Part shown: piece by piece, positions 26,168 to 35,673 of the stretch
How the letters are laid out: each line of letters opens with the position of its first letter
Numbering within the stretch: position 1 is the first letter of the stretch
Source: Pseudolabrys sp.
GTDB taxonomy: Bacteria > Pseudomonadota > Alphaproteobacteria > Rhizobiales > Xanthobacteraceae
Assembly: GCA_025451355.1 (NCBI GenBank)
Contig: JANWKN010000153.1
Span: 1-35,828, forward strand
Direction: 5' to 3'
Length of the DNA stretch: 35,828 nt
Notes under the pieces: model-generated
Told to the model about the DNA's origin: nothing
The model's input: only the letters and a program-made list of their open reading frames with translations
The model's database searches: none
Translations under genes and position numbers: made by a program

Positions 26168-27037
26168 ATGGCGACCGAGCGAACGCAGCCGGAACTCGCT
26201 TCACGCGACGACCGCAGGCGTCGGCGCGAATTTAACTCGCTTTTCTGGCTATGCGGATGAGGCGGCGTGACGGCCTTCGCATTGATCGCTCTTACGATCA
26301 CCAGCCAGACAGAAACCGCCAATGAACGGCTACGGCGCATTTTCGCTTCTGGCGAAACATCCGCGATTGCCGGAATGCCGCCGCGGGTCGCTCAGCTTGA
26401 ATCCGAAACCCAATTGCTAGTGGCCCAGGTACGCGCACTGACTACTGAACGCGATCGCCTCTCAGGCCGTATCGCTTTGCTCGAAAGCAGTATCGACGAC
26501 ATGTCTGGTGCGATCAAAAAACAGGCGGCTGCGACTGCGGCCCTACTCGCAGCAAGAGTCAATCCGCCGACTACGAGCCCGACAGTCACCTCAACGCCAA
26601 TCGCAACGAACCCGCCGACAATAAACGCCGACCGCGACACCACTACTGCGTCGATCCCACCCAATCCAACGCCAAAGACTGACACCCCCGCGTTGGCCAC
26701 ACCAATGCCGCCTGCCCGCATTGCCAATGCATCGGCGATTGACATCGAACAGCCCGCTTCAAGGCAAAGCGAGTTCGGCATGGACCTTGGCGGCGGAGTG
26801 ACGATCGAGGGGGTGCGCCAGCGTTGGACAACGGTCAAAGCGAATTTCGGCCCCGTGTTGAACGGATTGCGTCCGCTTGCCACGCGCGACCATCGTCCCG
26901 GCGCGAACGGATTTCGCCTTATCGTAGGCCCCTTGCCTAACAGCGCGGCGGCGACCGGCCTCTGCGCCCACTTTGTCGCAGCGCGCACGGCGTGCCGTGC
27001 CGTCAAGTTCGAGGGCGAGCAGATCGCGCAGCACTAA
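26168..27037 (+). CDS. membrane-anchored coiled-coil protein with SPOR-like C-terminus; reading frame contains an in-frame TGA at 26258-26260
   Basis: MATERTQPELASRDDRRRRREFNSLFWLCG(TGA)GGVTAFALIALTITSQTETANERL... in one continuous frame; C-terminal FRLIVGPLPNSAAATGLCAHFVAARTACRAVKFEGEQI. Annotated ORF restarts at GTG 26267. Confidence 0.65.
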
Positions 27038-27072
27038 TTGTCGAGGCAACGGCGTGACGGCATACTGATCGC

Positions 27073-27447
27073 ATGAAATTGTTTTTGCCAAACGCACGCG
27101 CCACCAACTGGCTATTGATCGTCGGGTTCTGTTCGATCGGATATGCGCTCTACATGCGATACCTGGCGGTCGAGCAATCTACGATTGGACTTGCCTGTCA
27201 GGCGGGGCTGAACACCTGGCTGTGTTTCACACGCCAGGTCACCATCGTTTTGTTCACTTATTCGGTTTTCGGATGGGTCGCGCTGATTGTCGCCACACTC
27301 AATCTTTTGCGTCCGTCGCTTGTGCTTTTTGCCCTGGCACTCGCGGCGGCAAGCTGCGGGGTCGTGCTTTACAATGTAGGTCTATCTTCGTTTGCCGCCG
27401 GACTTCTGGTTCTCAGCCTGGCGCGTCGCGCACCCGAGCCAGACTGA
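27073..27447 (+). CDS. small integral membrane protein (about 4 TM), hypothetical
   Basis: 124 aa hydrophobic translation MKLFLPNARATNWLLIVGFCSIGYALYMRYLAVEQSTIGLACQAGLNTWLCFTRQVTIVLFTYSVFGWVALIVATLNLL... Confidence 0.75.
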   Translation: MKLFLPNARATNWLLIVGFCSIGYALYMRYLAVEQSTIGLACQAGLNTWLCFTRQVTIVLFTYSVFGWVALIVATLNLLRPSLVLFALALAAASCGVVLYNVGLSSFAAGLLVLSLARRAPEPD

Positions 27448-29008
27448 AAGAAAGTGCCGCCAGCGTCGCGCACAACCAGAGCGACTGCCAGTTAGCGAAG
27501 CCTTCGTTGAACAGAATGTAGATCACCGAAAGCGCGAGCACGACGGCGCCGGCGATTTCCGCCGTCGGACGCGTTCCTTTCGGTTGTGCAACCACAAAAC
27601 GGTGTACGACAAATGGCACGACCGCGGCCGTGAGCGGTGCAAACGGAAAATCGCGATAACGTGGGTCGAACACCAAAGCGAGGGCAACCACGAAGGCGAG
27701 CAGCATCGTGGCGATCAGAATGACCCCGGCTGAGGTCGCAACCGGGTTTTGCATCCGCTCGTTCTTCGGGCCCAGGATGCGGAAGAAGGCTGGCACGGGA
27801 GTGCCGCAGATCGTTGCAACGCTGAGAACGATTGGCGCGGCTATGGCCACCGCGGCGAGTGAGAGCGAGCGCGACCAGCCTCCCAGTCCGAGACTCTCTA
27901 TCGATACATTCTCGACCGTCCAGCCGATCAGGATGCCGCCAACGAGCGCGTTCATACTGACGGCAAGCCAGAGCGAGGGTGGCGTGTCCTTTGTCCTGAC
28001 GCTCGTGGCTACAGCGAAAATTATGACCGTGAAAATGATTCCGCCGACACCTTGCCAGATCCAGAGCGGATGATTGGACACAGCCTGTGCGCCGGCGAAC
28101 TTCGGCGCGCGTGTCGCGGCATCGAAGAGTCCCCAATGTCCGCCTACTGTGCCCTCAAGCGCACGCTTCCACGGCTGGTCGAACGCTTCGATAATGTTGA
28201 CGTTGAATTTCTCGCGCTTGCTTAGGGCAAGCACGTCCTGGACAACACGCGTTTGGTTGACCGGCGATGGCAGCGCGCCTTCCCGCATGCGCCCCGCGCT
28301 GGGCCAGCCAACTTCGCCGATCAGCACCTCTTTGCCCGGAAATGCTGCAACGACCTGACGGCGAATGGACTCGATATGCGGTAAGGCAACGCCAGCGCGG
28401 ATCGGGAAATCCTCCCAATACGGGAGGATATGAATGGTTATGAAGTCAACGGCGTTCGCGACGTCGCGATTGCGCAGCCAGAATTCCCAGACATCGGCAT
28501 AGGTCACAGGCACGTGCACCCGCGCCTTGATCGCCCGGATCGTGTTGGCGAGGTCGGTTGCGGTCATATCGCCGCGCAACAGGACCTCATTACCAACCAC
28601 AACCGAACGGATGGTGCCTGGGTATTTGTTGGCGAGCGCGACCGCTGTCTCGATCTGGTAGTGGCTCTTTTCCAAGCTGCTCGACAGCCACAGGCCCTGC
28701 ATAACCTTCAGACCGTGTTTGGCGGCTATGCCCGCTATCTGGTCGAGGCCGAAATCCACCGAGTAGGTCCTTATGCAGTCCGTCACCGCACTCAGGCGCG
28801 TCAGATCGTCCTCGATTTGGGCCGCGGGAATCATGGTCGAAGGATCCAGAGGCGTCTGGGAGCCTCGGAACGGTGTGTAGGATACGCAATAGAGCTTTTC
28901 GCCTCGACCCAGCTGGGACGGCATAAGTAGCGCCGGGCTGCCGAGCCAAGTCCAGACACCGGCAACGGCTGCGGCCGTGAGGACCAGGAAGGCTAAGGCA
29001 TGGCGCAT
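27413..29008 (-). CDS. ndvC: GH17-like membrane protein, probable NdvC-type beta-(1,6)-glucan synthesis protein
   Basis: MRHALAFLVLTAAAVAG start; GH17-type motifs VVVGNEVLLRGD and VLIGEVGWPSAGRMREG; C-terminal TM helices; close to an NdvB-like gene. Confidence 0.75.
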   Translation of the reverse strand: MRHALAFLVLTAAAVAGVWTWLGSPALLMPSQLGRGEKLYCVSYTPFRGSQTPLDPSTMIPAAQIEDDLTRLSAVTDCIRTYSVDFGLDQIAGIAAKHGLKVMQGLWLSSSLEKSHYQIETAVALANKYPGTIRSVVVGNEVLLRGDMTATDLANTIRAIKARVHVPVTYADVWEFWLRNRDVANAVDFITIHILPYWEDFPIRAGVALPHIESIRRQVVAAFPGKEVLIGEVGWPSAGRMREGALPSPVNQTRVVQDVLALSKREKFNVNIIEAFDQPWKRALEGTVGGHWGLFDAATRAPKFAGAQAVSNHPLWIWQGVGGIIFTVIIFAVATSVRTKDTPPSLWLAVSMNALVGGILIGWTVENVSIESLGLGGWSRSLSLAAVAIAAPIVLSVATICGTPVPAFFRILGPKNERMQNPVATSAGVILIATMLLAFVVALALVFDPRYRDFPFAPLTAAVVPFVVHRFVVAQPKGTRPTAEIAGAVVLALSVIYILFNEGFANWQSLWLCATLAALSFSLARVRDAPG

Positions 29009-29275
29009 CGGATACCTGGTTAGGAACGTCGCTAGGCTGGCAACCGGCTTATCGTGCACCGCCGCCCCTGCCAAGTTTGACCGTCTTAAGCAAGGAACGT
29101 GGTTACTCTGGACAAAATTCGCAGGTTGAGGGCAAGTCTTGCGTTTAGAAAATACAGTTAAAGACGCGACAGGACCCAAAGGCGCAGTCGGTCACCCACC
29201 GCCGTATTAGCGTCCCAATCGCGTCGCACATCTTAGGACGAGCGCACGCTCCAAGAGCAACATCCGACGGGGACA

Positions 29276-29776
29276 ATGCGGTTTTCTCTCAAGTTGCGTC
29301 AGTTTTCTGCCGTGCTGTGTTGTGTAGCCGGCATAGGCCTTACCATTCCGGTCGCCTACGCGCAGAGCGGCGGGAATGGCAAACCACCCGAACCGCAAAA
29401 ACCGGCCGCCGACGCGGTTAAGGAAACCCAGAAAAAGATCGATGAAATTGCCGAAGCGACGCGGGTCCTGAATGGCCCGGCCGGCAATCCGGAATGCGTC
29501 TGGCTTGGCCGCCGCGTCGTTAACCTGCTTTGGCGCGACGACCTCGATACGGCCTTTCGCCACCTCGACCTTTACGACCGCTTCGGCTGCCCAAGCGCCC
29601 ATATCCAGGCCACGTTCCGTTGCCTTGTCCGGCAGGGAAACATCGATCCCAAGGCCCAGGAAACGCTAAACGGGCGCGTCCACGCCTGCTGGCTTAACCC
29701 TGGGCTGGAGCCGGCGCCCGCGGAAGCCGCCGTCCAGCCTCCGGCTTCAACTTCGGGCGGAACAACTCAGCGTTAA
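29276..29776 (+). CDS. secreted hypothetical protein between ndvC- and ndvB-like genes
   Basis: 166 aa; signal peptide FSAVLCCVAGIGLTIPVAYAQ; CVWLGRRVVNLLWRDDLDTAFRHLDLYDRFGCPSAHIQATFRCLVRQ. Confidence 0.8.
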   Translation: MRFSLKLRQFSAVLCCVAGIGLTIPVAYAQSGGNGKPPEPQKPAADAVKETQKKIDEIAEATRVLNGPAGNPECVWLGRRVVNLLWRDDLDTAFRHLDLYDRFGCPSAHIQATFRCLVRQGNIDPKAQETLNGRVHACWLNPGLEPAPAEAAVQPPASTSGGTTQR

Positions 29777-29961
29777 TTTGCGTTTCCATTAAGGAAATTC
29801 ATTAGGACGCCATGCGCGTGCCAAGGATTTGCCATGTCGCCTAGTTACTTGAATCTCCACCTTACGCCGAGCTACGCTGCACCCTTGCAGACGAAGTTTC
29901 GGCTGAGCCCAGGGGACGGGCTCAAGGGTCTGCCATCCTGCCCCACTTGGTTTTGAGTACC

Positions 29962-32616
29962 ATGCGCACCGTCGCTGCCGTCGTCGCCCTTGTGGCGTGC
30001 GTGCATGCTGGGATGTGGGTATTGCTCCGCGATGATGCTCGCGCGCCCAACTTCGGCGGCCAGTTGGCCAGCGTTTCTTACGCACCCTTTGAGGGTTCGG
30101 CACATCCGGACTCAGGCGCTTTCGCCCGCGCTGCGCAAATCCGTGCCGACCTCAAACTGCTGGCTCCGCTGACTCGTGCCATCCGTACATATTCCGCAAC
30201 GGGTGGCGTTGAGCTCGTGCCTGGCATCGCGACGGAATTCGGACTGCGAGTCACCGCGGGCGCGTGGATCGACAAAAACCGGGATCGCAACGAGCGTGAA
30301 ATTCGTTCGGTGATCGAGCAGACCAAGCGCCACAGCAATATCAACGGCGTCATCGTCGGGAACGAGACCATCTTCCGCGGCGAGCAGAAGGTCAGCGATC
30401 TCATCGGAATGATTCAGCGCGTCAAGCGCTCTACCAACGTTCCGGTGACGACGGGCGAAATCTGGCACGTGTGGATCGAGCATCCCGAGCTTGTTTCCGC
30501 CGTCGATTATATCGCCGCCCACATTCTTCCCTACTGGGAAGGATTCTCGGAAACGCAGGCTGTTGATCAGGCCGTCGTGATTTACGACAAGCTTCGCAAG
30601 GCATATCCGGGCAAGCGCATCGTCATCGCCGAGTTCGGCTGGCCGAGCGCTGGCTACAATTACAAGAACGCCAACCCGGGTCGCATCGATCAGGCTGTCG
30701 TGTTGCGCGATTTCGTCACGCGCGCCGAGGCGTATGGCATCGATTACAACATTGTCGAAGCGATCGACCAACCATGGAAGATCTTCGAAGGTGGCGTCGG
30801 CCCCTATTGGGGAATTTTCGACGCCGCGCGTCATCCGAAGTTCGAATGGACCGGACCGATCACGGATCCGGATCACTGGCGACTTGCGGCGATCGCGCTC
30901 CTGGTCAGCATTCTGTTGTCGCTGCCTCTCCTGGCGATGAGCGCCGTCACCGTCTGGCAAGCCGTGATGTTGGCGGCCTCGGCCAATTTCGTCGGTGCCT
31001 GGTTTGCCGCCGTGTTCGGCTACTGGAACGGCCACTATTTTGTCCCGGGCGCTGCTTTCGCGCTCGGACTCGGAATCGTACTCCTCGTGCCGCTGATCGT
31101 CATTGCGCTCGCGCGCATCGAAGAAATCGCGGCGATCGCTTTCGGCCGCAAGCCGCTTCGGCTGGTTGCTAGCCCGCCGCTTGCTCCCGACGTCTACGCA
31201 CCGAAAGTCTCGATTCACCTTCCGGCTTACAATGAACCGCCGGAAATGCTGAAGCAGACGCTCGATGCAATCGCCCGCCTCGACTACCAGAATTACGAAT
31301 GCATCGTCGTTATCAACAACACGCCCGATCCGGCGCTGTGGCTGCCGATCGAGGAACATTGCCGTACGCTCGGTGAGCGTTTCAAATTCGTACGTGCCGA
31401 CAACCTCGCCGGTTTCAAAGCGGGCGCGCTGCGCCTTGCTCTGGTCCATACGGCTGCCGACGCGGAGGTGATTGGGGTCCTCGATGCCGACTATGTGGTG
31501 CACCAGGACTGGCTGAAAGACCTTGTGCCCCTGTTCCGCGATCCGACGGTTGGCCTGGTGCAGGCGCCCCAGGATCACCGCGACAGCGAGCGTAGCGTCA
31601 TGCACCATGCGATGAACGGCGAATATGCCGGGTTCTTCGACATCGGCATGGTGCAGAGGAACGAGGCCAACGCGATCATCGTCCACGGCACGATGTGCCT
31701 GATTCGACGCGCCGCGATCGAAGTCGCGGGCGGCTGGTCGAGCGATACAATTTGCGAGGACACTGATCTCGGTCTGACTCTGCTCGAACTTGGCTGGCAA
31801 GCCCACTACACCAACACGCGCTATGGGCATGGCCTGCTGCCCGATAGTTTCGATGCCTACAAGAAGCAAAGACATCGCTGGGCTTATGGTGGGTTCCAGA
31901 TCCTCAAGAAACACTGGCGTCGTTTTCTGCCCGGCGGCAGCCGGCTGACGCGCGAGCAGAAGCGTGAATTTACGCTCGGCTGGCTCAACTGGCTGGGCGC
32001 GGAAAGCATTGGCGTCGCGGTGGCCATACTCAATATCGTATGGGTACCTGTTGTGGCCTTCCTTGATATTGCCGTGCCTGACCGCATCCTGACCGCGCCG
32101 ATCTTCGTCAGCTTTATCGTGTCAGTCGCGCATTTCGTGACGCTTTACCGGTTGCGCGTGCGGCCTCGCGCTGGTCAACTGCTCGGCTCGGTGTTGGCGG
32201 CAATGTCTGTGCAGTGGACTGTCGCGCGCGCAGTGGGCTTCGGCGTCGTCAAGGACCACCTACCCTTCGTTCGAACTTCGAAAGGCGGAATGCGACATTC
32301 GACCGATTTCCATGCCTTCTGGGAAGCCGTGCTGGCGGGATTGCTGATCTGCGGTTCGGTCATCCTGGTTTCCACGAACTACAAGGAAATCCGCGAGATC
32401 AATATTTTTGCGGTCGTGCTCCTGATCCAGAGTCTGCCGTTCGTCGCCGCGGTCGGATTGGCCGTCATCGAGCGCACACGGCTCAATGAGTTTGCATATT
32501 GGCGCAGTCTCGAAGCGCAGGTGGCCGAATTGCTGCCGATCATGCGGCGGAACGCAACCGTGGCGGAAGCCACGCGGACTGCACCGGCGCCGAAACCCGG
32601 TGAACTTGTTCAGTAA
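29962..32616 (+). CDS. ndvB: GH17 plus GT2 fusion, probable NdvB-type beta-(1,3)-glucan synthase
   Basis: N-terminal GH17-like VIVGNETIFRGE and IVIAEFGWPSAG; GT2 motifs VGVLDADYV-type DxD, ICEDTDLG, QRHRW; multiple TM helices. Confidence 0.85.
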   Translation: MRTVAAVVALVACVHAGMWVLLRDDARAPNFGGQLASVSYAPFEGSAHPDSGAFARAAQIRADLKLLAPLTRAIRTYSATGGVELVPGIATEFGLRVTAGAWIDKNRDRNEREIRSVIEQTKRHSNINGVIVGNETIFRGEQKVSDLIGMIQRVKRSTNVPVTTGEIWHVWIEHPELVSAVDYIAAHILPYWEGFSETQAVDQAVVIYDKLRKAYPGKRIVIAEFGWPSAGYNYKNANPGRIDQAVVLRDFVTRAEAYGIDYNIVEAIDQPWKIFEGGVGPYWGIFDAARHPKFEWTGPITDPDHWRLAAIALLVSILLSLPLLAMSAVTVWQAVMLAASANFVGAWFAAVFGYWNGHYFVPGAAFALGLGIVLLVPLIVIALARIEEIAAIAFGRKPLRLVASPPLAPDVYAPKVSIHLPAYNEPPEMLKQTLDAIARLDYQNYECIVVINNTPDPALWLPIEEHCRTLGERFKFVRADNLAGFKAGALRLALVHTAADAEVIGVLDADYVVHQDWLKDLVPLFRDPTVGLVQAPQDHRDSERSVMHHAMNGEYAGFFDIGMVQRNEANAIIVHGTMCLIRRAAIEVAGGWSSDTICEDTDLGLTLLELGWQAHYTNTRYGHGLLPDSFDAYKKQRHRWAYGGFQILKKHWRRFLPGGSRLTREQKREFTLGWLNWLGAESIGVAVAILNIVWVPVVAFLDIAVPDRILTAPIFVSFIVSVAHFVTLYRLRVRPRAGQLLGSVLAAMSVQWTVARAVGFGVVKDHLPFVRTSKGGMRHSTDFHAFWEAVLAGLLICGSVILVSTNYKEIREINIFAVVLLIQSLPFVAAVGLAVIERTRLNEFAYWRSLEAQVAELLPIMRRNATVAEATRTAPAPKPGELVQ

Positions 32617-32623
32617 GAACCGA

Positions 32624-33790
32624 TCACGCTGGCAAGGCCGTCTCGACCAATCTCACCCAATATGACGTCCCGAATGGAATAGCGTCGTCGCTGAAGTTGT
32701 ACGAGGGGTGGTGCAAGCCTGCGCTGTCGCCATTGCCAATCCAGATAAACGCGCCGGGCCGCGCATTCAGCATATAAGAGAAGTCCTCTGCGCCCATCAT
32801 TGGTGGCAATGATGTGTCGACCTTGTCCTGGCCGGCAATCTGGCTTGCGACCGAGGCCGCGAACTCCGTCTGGTTTTCGTGGTTGACCAGCACCGGGTAG
32901 CCACGCTTATAGGTGAGCTTGGCCTTGGCGCCATAGGCCGCCCCCGTGCTCTCCACCAGCACATGCAACCGTTTCTCGAGAAGGTCGCGCACGTCGGGAG
33001 CAAGGCTACGAGCCGTGCCACGCAATTGAACGGTCTGCGGAATGACATTATCGGCATTGCCGGCGCGGAACATGCAGATCGACACCACGGCAGACTTCAA
33101 AGGGTCGATATTGCGCGAAACGACCGACTGAATGGCGTTAATGATTTGTGCGCCGATCAGAACCGTATCGATTCCGAAATGCGGTCGTGCCGCATGCGCG
33201 CCGACCCCCTCGATGTCGATGGTCAGAGCATCCGCCGCCGCCATCATCCGGCCGGGCCGGATGCCAAACGTACCGAGCGGCATGCCGGGATAATTGTGCA
33301 TGCCATAAACCTCGCCAATGCCGAAGCGATCCATCAGGCCATCGTCGACCATCTCCCTGCCACCGCCGCCGCCCTCTTCCGCGGGCTGAAAAATCACCAC
33401 GGCCGTGCCGGCAAAGTTGCGTGTTTCGGTCAGGTAACGCGCAGCGCCAAGGAGCATGGCCGTGTGGCCATCATGACCGCAGGCGTGCATTTTTCCGGGC
33501 ACAGTTGATTTGTACGGAAGGTCGCTTGCCTCTTCGATCGGCAGCGCATCCATGTCCGCACGCAGCCCGATCGTCTTGCCGGTGGAGCCCTTGCGTCCAT
33601 GGATCACGCCGACAACGCCGGTGCGGCCGAGACCCGTCACAACTTCGTCACAGCCGAAATCCTTGAGCTTTTCGGCAACCGTGCCGGCCGTACGTTGAAC
33701 ATCAAACAGCAGCTCCGGATGTGCGTGCAGGTCGCGCCTCCAGGCGGTGATGTCATTGTGCAAGTCAGCGACGCGGTTGACGACTGGCAT
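32624..33790 (-). CDS. M20 family metallopeptidase / amidohydrolase (hippurate hydrolase-like)
   Basis: 388 aa; RRDLHAHPELLFDVQRTAGTVAEKL, GLRADMDALPIEE, MHACGHDGHTAMLLGAARYL, MMGAEDFSYML. Confidence 0.95.
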   Translation of the reverse strand: MPVVNRVADLHNDITAWRRDLHAHPELLFDVQRTAGTVAEKLKDFGCDEVVTGLGRTGVVGVIHGRKGSTGKTIGLRADMDALPIEEASDLPYKSTVPGKMHACGHDGHTAMLLGAARYLTETRNFAGTAVVIFQPAEEGGGGGREMVDDGLMDRFGIGEVYGMHNYPGMPLGTFGIRPGRMMAAADALTIDIEGVGAHAARPHFGIDTVLIGAQIINAIQSVVSRNIDPLKSAVVSICMFRAGNADNVIPQTVQLRGTARSLAPDVRDLLEKRLHVLVESTGAAYGAKAKLTYKRGYPVLVNHENQTEFAASVASQIAGQDKVDTSLPPMMGAEDFSYMLNARPGAFIWIGNGDSAGLHHPSYNFSDDAIPFGTSYWVRLVETALPA

Positions 33791-33978
33791 GGTATTCTCC
33801 GGGCGGTACGGGCCGCACCGTCAGTCTAGCAAATCCCGAGCGCTGAAGTTCAAGAAGGCTGGGGGCGCCTATTGACCGGACCACGAAGCGCCCCTACACC
33901 GGCCTCCGCGCATACTCCTTTTTGCCGGACCGACCTGCTGCGCTGGTCGCACATTAGGCGAAGAAATTTCTGGAGAAT

Positions 33979-34053
33979 GGGCCGGTAGCTCAGTGGTAGA
34001 GCACTTGACTTTTAATCAAGTGGTCGATGGTTCGATCCCATCCCGGCTCACCA
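33979..34053 (+). tRNA. tRNA-Lys (anticodon TTT), CCA encoded
   Basis: GGGCCGGTAGCTCAGTGGTAGAGCACTTGACTTTTAATCAAGTGGTCGATGGTTCGATCCCATCCCGGCTCACCA folds as a cloverleaf; anticodon stem CTTGA/TCAAG with loop CTTTTAA. Confidence 0.96.
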
Positions 34054-34366
34054 GAAAGTCACTGTAAGACAAGCACCTTTAACAATTCGCCAATTCGCTC
34101 TGAGTTTGTGCTAATGCCGTGTACTAGGCATGTACCAAACGCGGGATATTTAGGCCGGATCGGTGTTGCACGATGCCAGCCGCGCCACGTCGCTAACGTC
34201 GCTGTCGGTGAAATGACCATAACCGCGCATTCGCAGCATCGCGCCGACGCGTTCCAGAAAAACAGAACGGCGCTCAACCGGCACCGTTTGCCGAGAGTCA
34301 GCCAAGAGAAATGTACTTGGTGAAGGGCACTACACCCGCTTGTAATGGTCTACAGACTTTATGAGG

Positions 34367-35299
34367 TCAGCCGTGACGGTATTTTTCCTCCACGGAACGA
34401 GCGGCAATTGCGTGTTGGCCGAACCATTTCTTTCGCATCGCTTCTCGGACCAGCGCGCCGACGCCGGGTGAATAGGGACGACCCCTGACGGTCACAAGAT
34501 TGACCTCACGCCAAAACTCCGGATCCACAATTGGGACTCCGATCACATCGGGATGTTTGATCGCATTTTTTGGCATGAACGCGAAGCCTAGCCCGGCAGC
34601 GACCATGGCCAACGTCCAATCGTCGCGTTCGCTCCAATAGCTCGGCGTGCAGGTGACGCCTTTCTCCTTGAGAATGTGATCCGCATAACCGGCAAACTCG
34701 CAATTAACCCGATGGATATAGCGTTCGCCGTCCATTTCTTTCACCGGAAATCCGACCTGATTCGCAAGCCTGTGCGCTCGATTGACCGCGATCACCATTC
34801 GCTCTTTGAAAAGTGGCATGACATGGGTGCGATCATCAAATTTTTTGCCAGGCAACGCATAGATGACGACCTCGAGGTCGCCGTTGAGCAAACGGTCGTG
34901 CAGTTCGCGGGCGCTTGCATCGCAGAGTCGCAGCTCCAAACCCTTGTGTTGCGTTTCGAGCGGGGCAATAAGATCAACGATTTCGTCCGGTGAGATGGTG
35001 CTCATAATGCCAAGTTTAAGCGGCGGTACCTTCTTCATTTGCGTGAGGTCATTGGATACTAGCTTTGCTTTTGCGGCCGCTTGGTGGAGCGTTTCAAGGT
35101 GCGGGCGGATCATTTGGCCAAGATCCGACAAATGCGTGCGACTGTGCTCCCGCCGAAACAGATCGCCGCCGAATTCGAACTCGAGCATTTTTATGGCACG
35201 GGACAATGAGGGCTGAGACACATTGCACTTCTCCGCCGCGCGCGTGAAGTTGAGCTCATCGGCAACCGCGAGAAAATAGCGGACCTGGTGCATTTCCAT
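34367..35299 (-). CDS. LysR family transcriptional regulator
   Basis: 310 aa; MEMHQVRYFLAVADELNFTRAAEKCNVSQPSLSRAIKMLEFEFGGDLFRREHSRTHLSDLG. Confidence 0.96.
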   Translation of the reverse strand: MEMHQVRYFLAVADELNFTRAAEKCNVSQPSLSRAIKMLEFEFGGDLFRREHSRTHLSDLGQMIRPHLETLHQAAAKAKLVSNDLTQMKKVPPLKLGIMSTISPDEIVDLIAPLETQHKGLELRLCDASARELHDRLLNGDLEVVIYALPGKKFDDRTHVMPLFKERMVIAVNRAHRLANQVGFPVKEMDGERYIHRVNCEFAGYADHILKEKGVTCTPSYWSERDDWTLAMVAAGLGFAFMPKNAIKHPDVIGVPIVDPEFWREVNLVTVRGRPYSPGVGALVREAMRKKWFGQHAIAARSVEEKYRHG

Positions 35300-35554
35300 G
35301 GAAGTACTCTTCTGTGCCCCGATGCCGGAGCAGCGATCAGCTACTCTCGGTTCGTCTAATCACGCTGCAATCGTAACACGCTCCTCCCAGACCACGATTG
35401 TGAGCGTAATCAATACGCTGTGATCCGTCTGCAATGATGTGTAGCCGCATCCGCTTGCCGGACGATTTGCTCGATATGACAAGGATGGCTTCACGTTTAC
35501 ATGCCGCCTTCCGTGCTCACGTGCGCGGACGAAGTGATCGAATAAGCCGGGCCA

Positions 35555-35673
35555 ATGTCCGCCTCTGGCACAAAGCGGACATGGGCTAGTGCACCGCACA
35601 TGTCCGCTTTTGGAGTAAGAGCGGACATGCCGTTTTGCGGTGCAAATGTCCGCTTATGACCCAAAGCAGACAT
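35555..35673. repeat. triple-hairpin intergenic repeat, copy 5
   Basis: ATGTCCGCCTCTGGCACAAAGCGGACAT (35555), ATGTCCGCTTTTGGAGTAAGAGCGGACAT (35600), ATGTCCGCTTATGACCCAAAGCAGACAT (35646); start spacing 45 and 46 nt. Confidence 0.88.

Noticed and set aside
26258-26260. Alternative genetic code or selenocysteine at TGA codons
   Set aside because: Other genes in the window end normally at TGA (e.g. the YejA-like gene at 5376) and use TGG for Trp; no SECIS-like hairpin was recognised, so mutation or re-initiation is simpler.
30112-31914. 600-aa minus-strand ORF opposite the ndvB-like gene
   Set aside because: Shadow of a clearly recognisable GH17-GT2 protein.
33979-34053. tRNA-Lys as attachment site of the left-edge integrase element
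   Set aside because: I saw no partial duplicate of the tRNA 3' end near the integrase or elsewhere in the window, and the two loci are about 32 kb apart.
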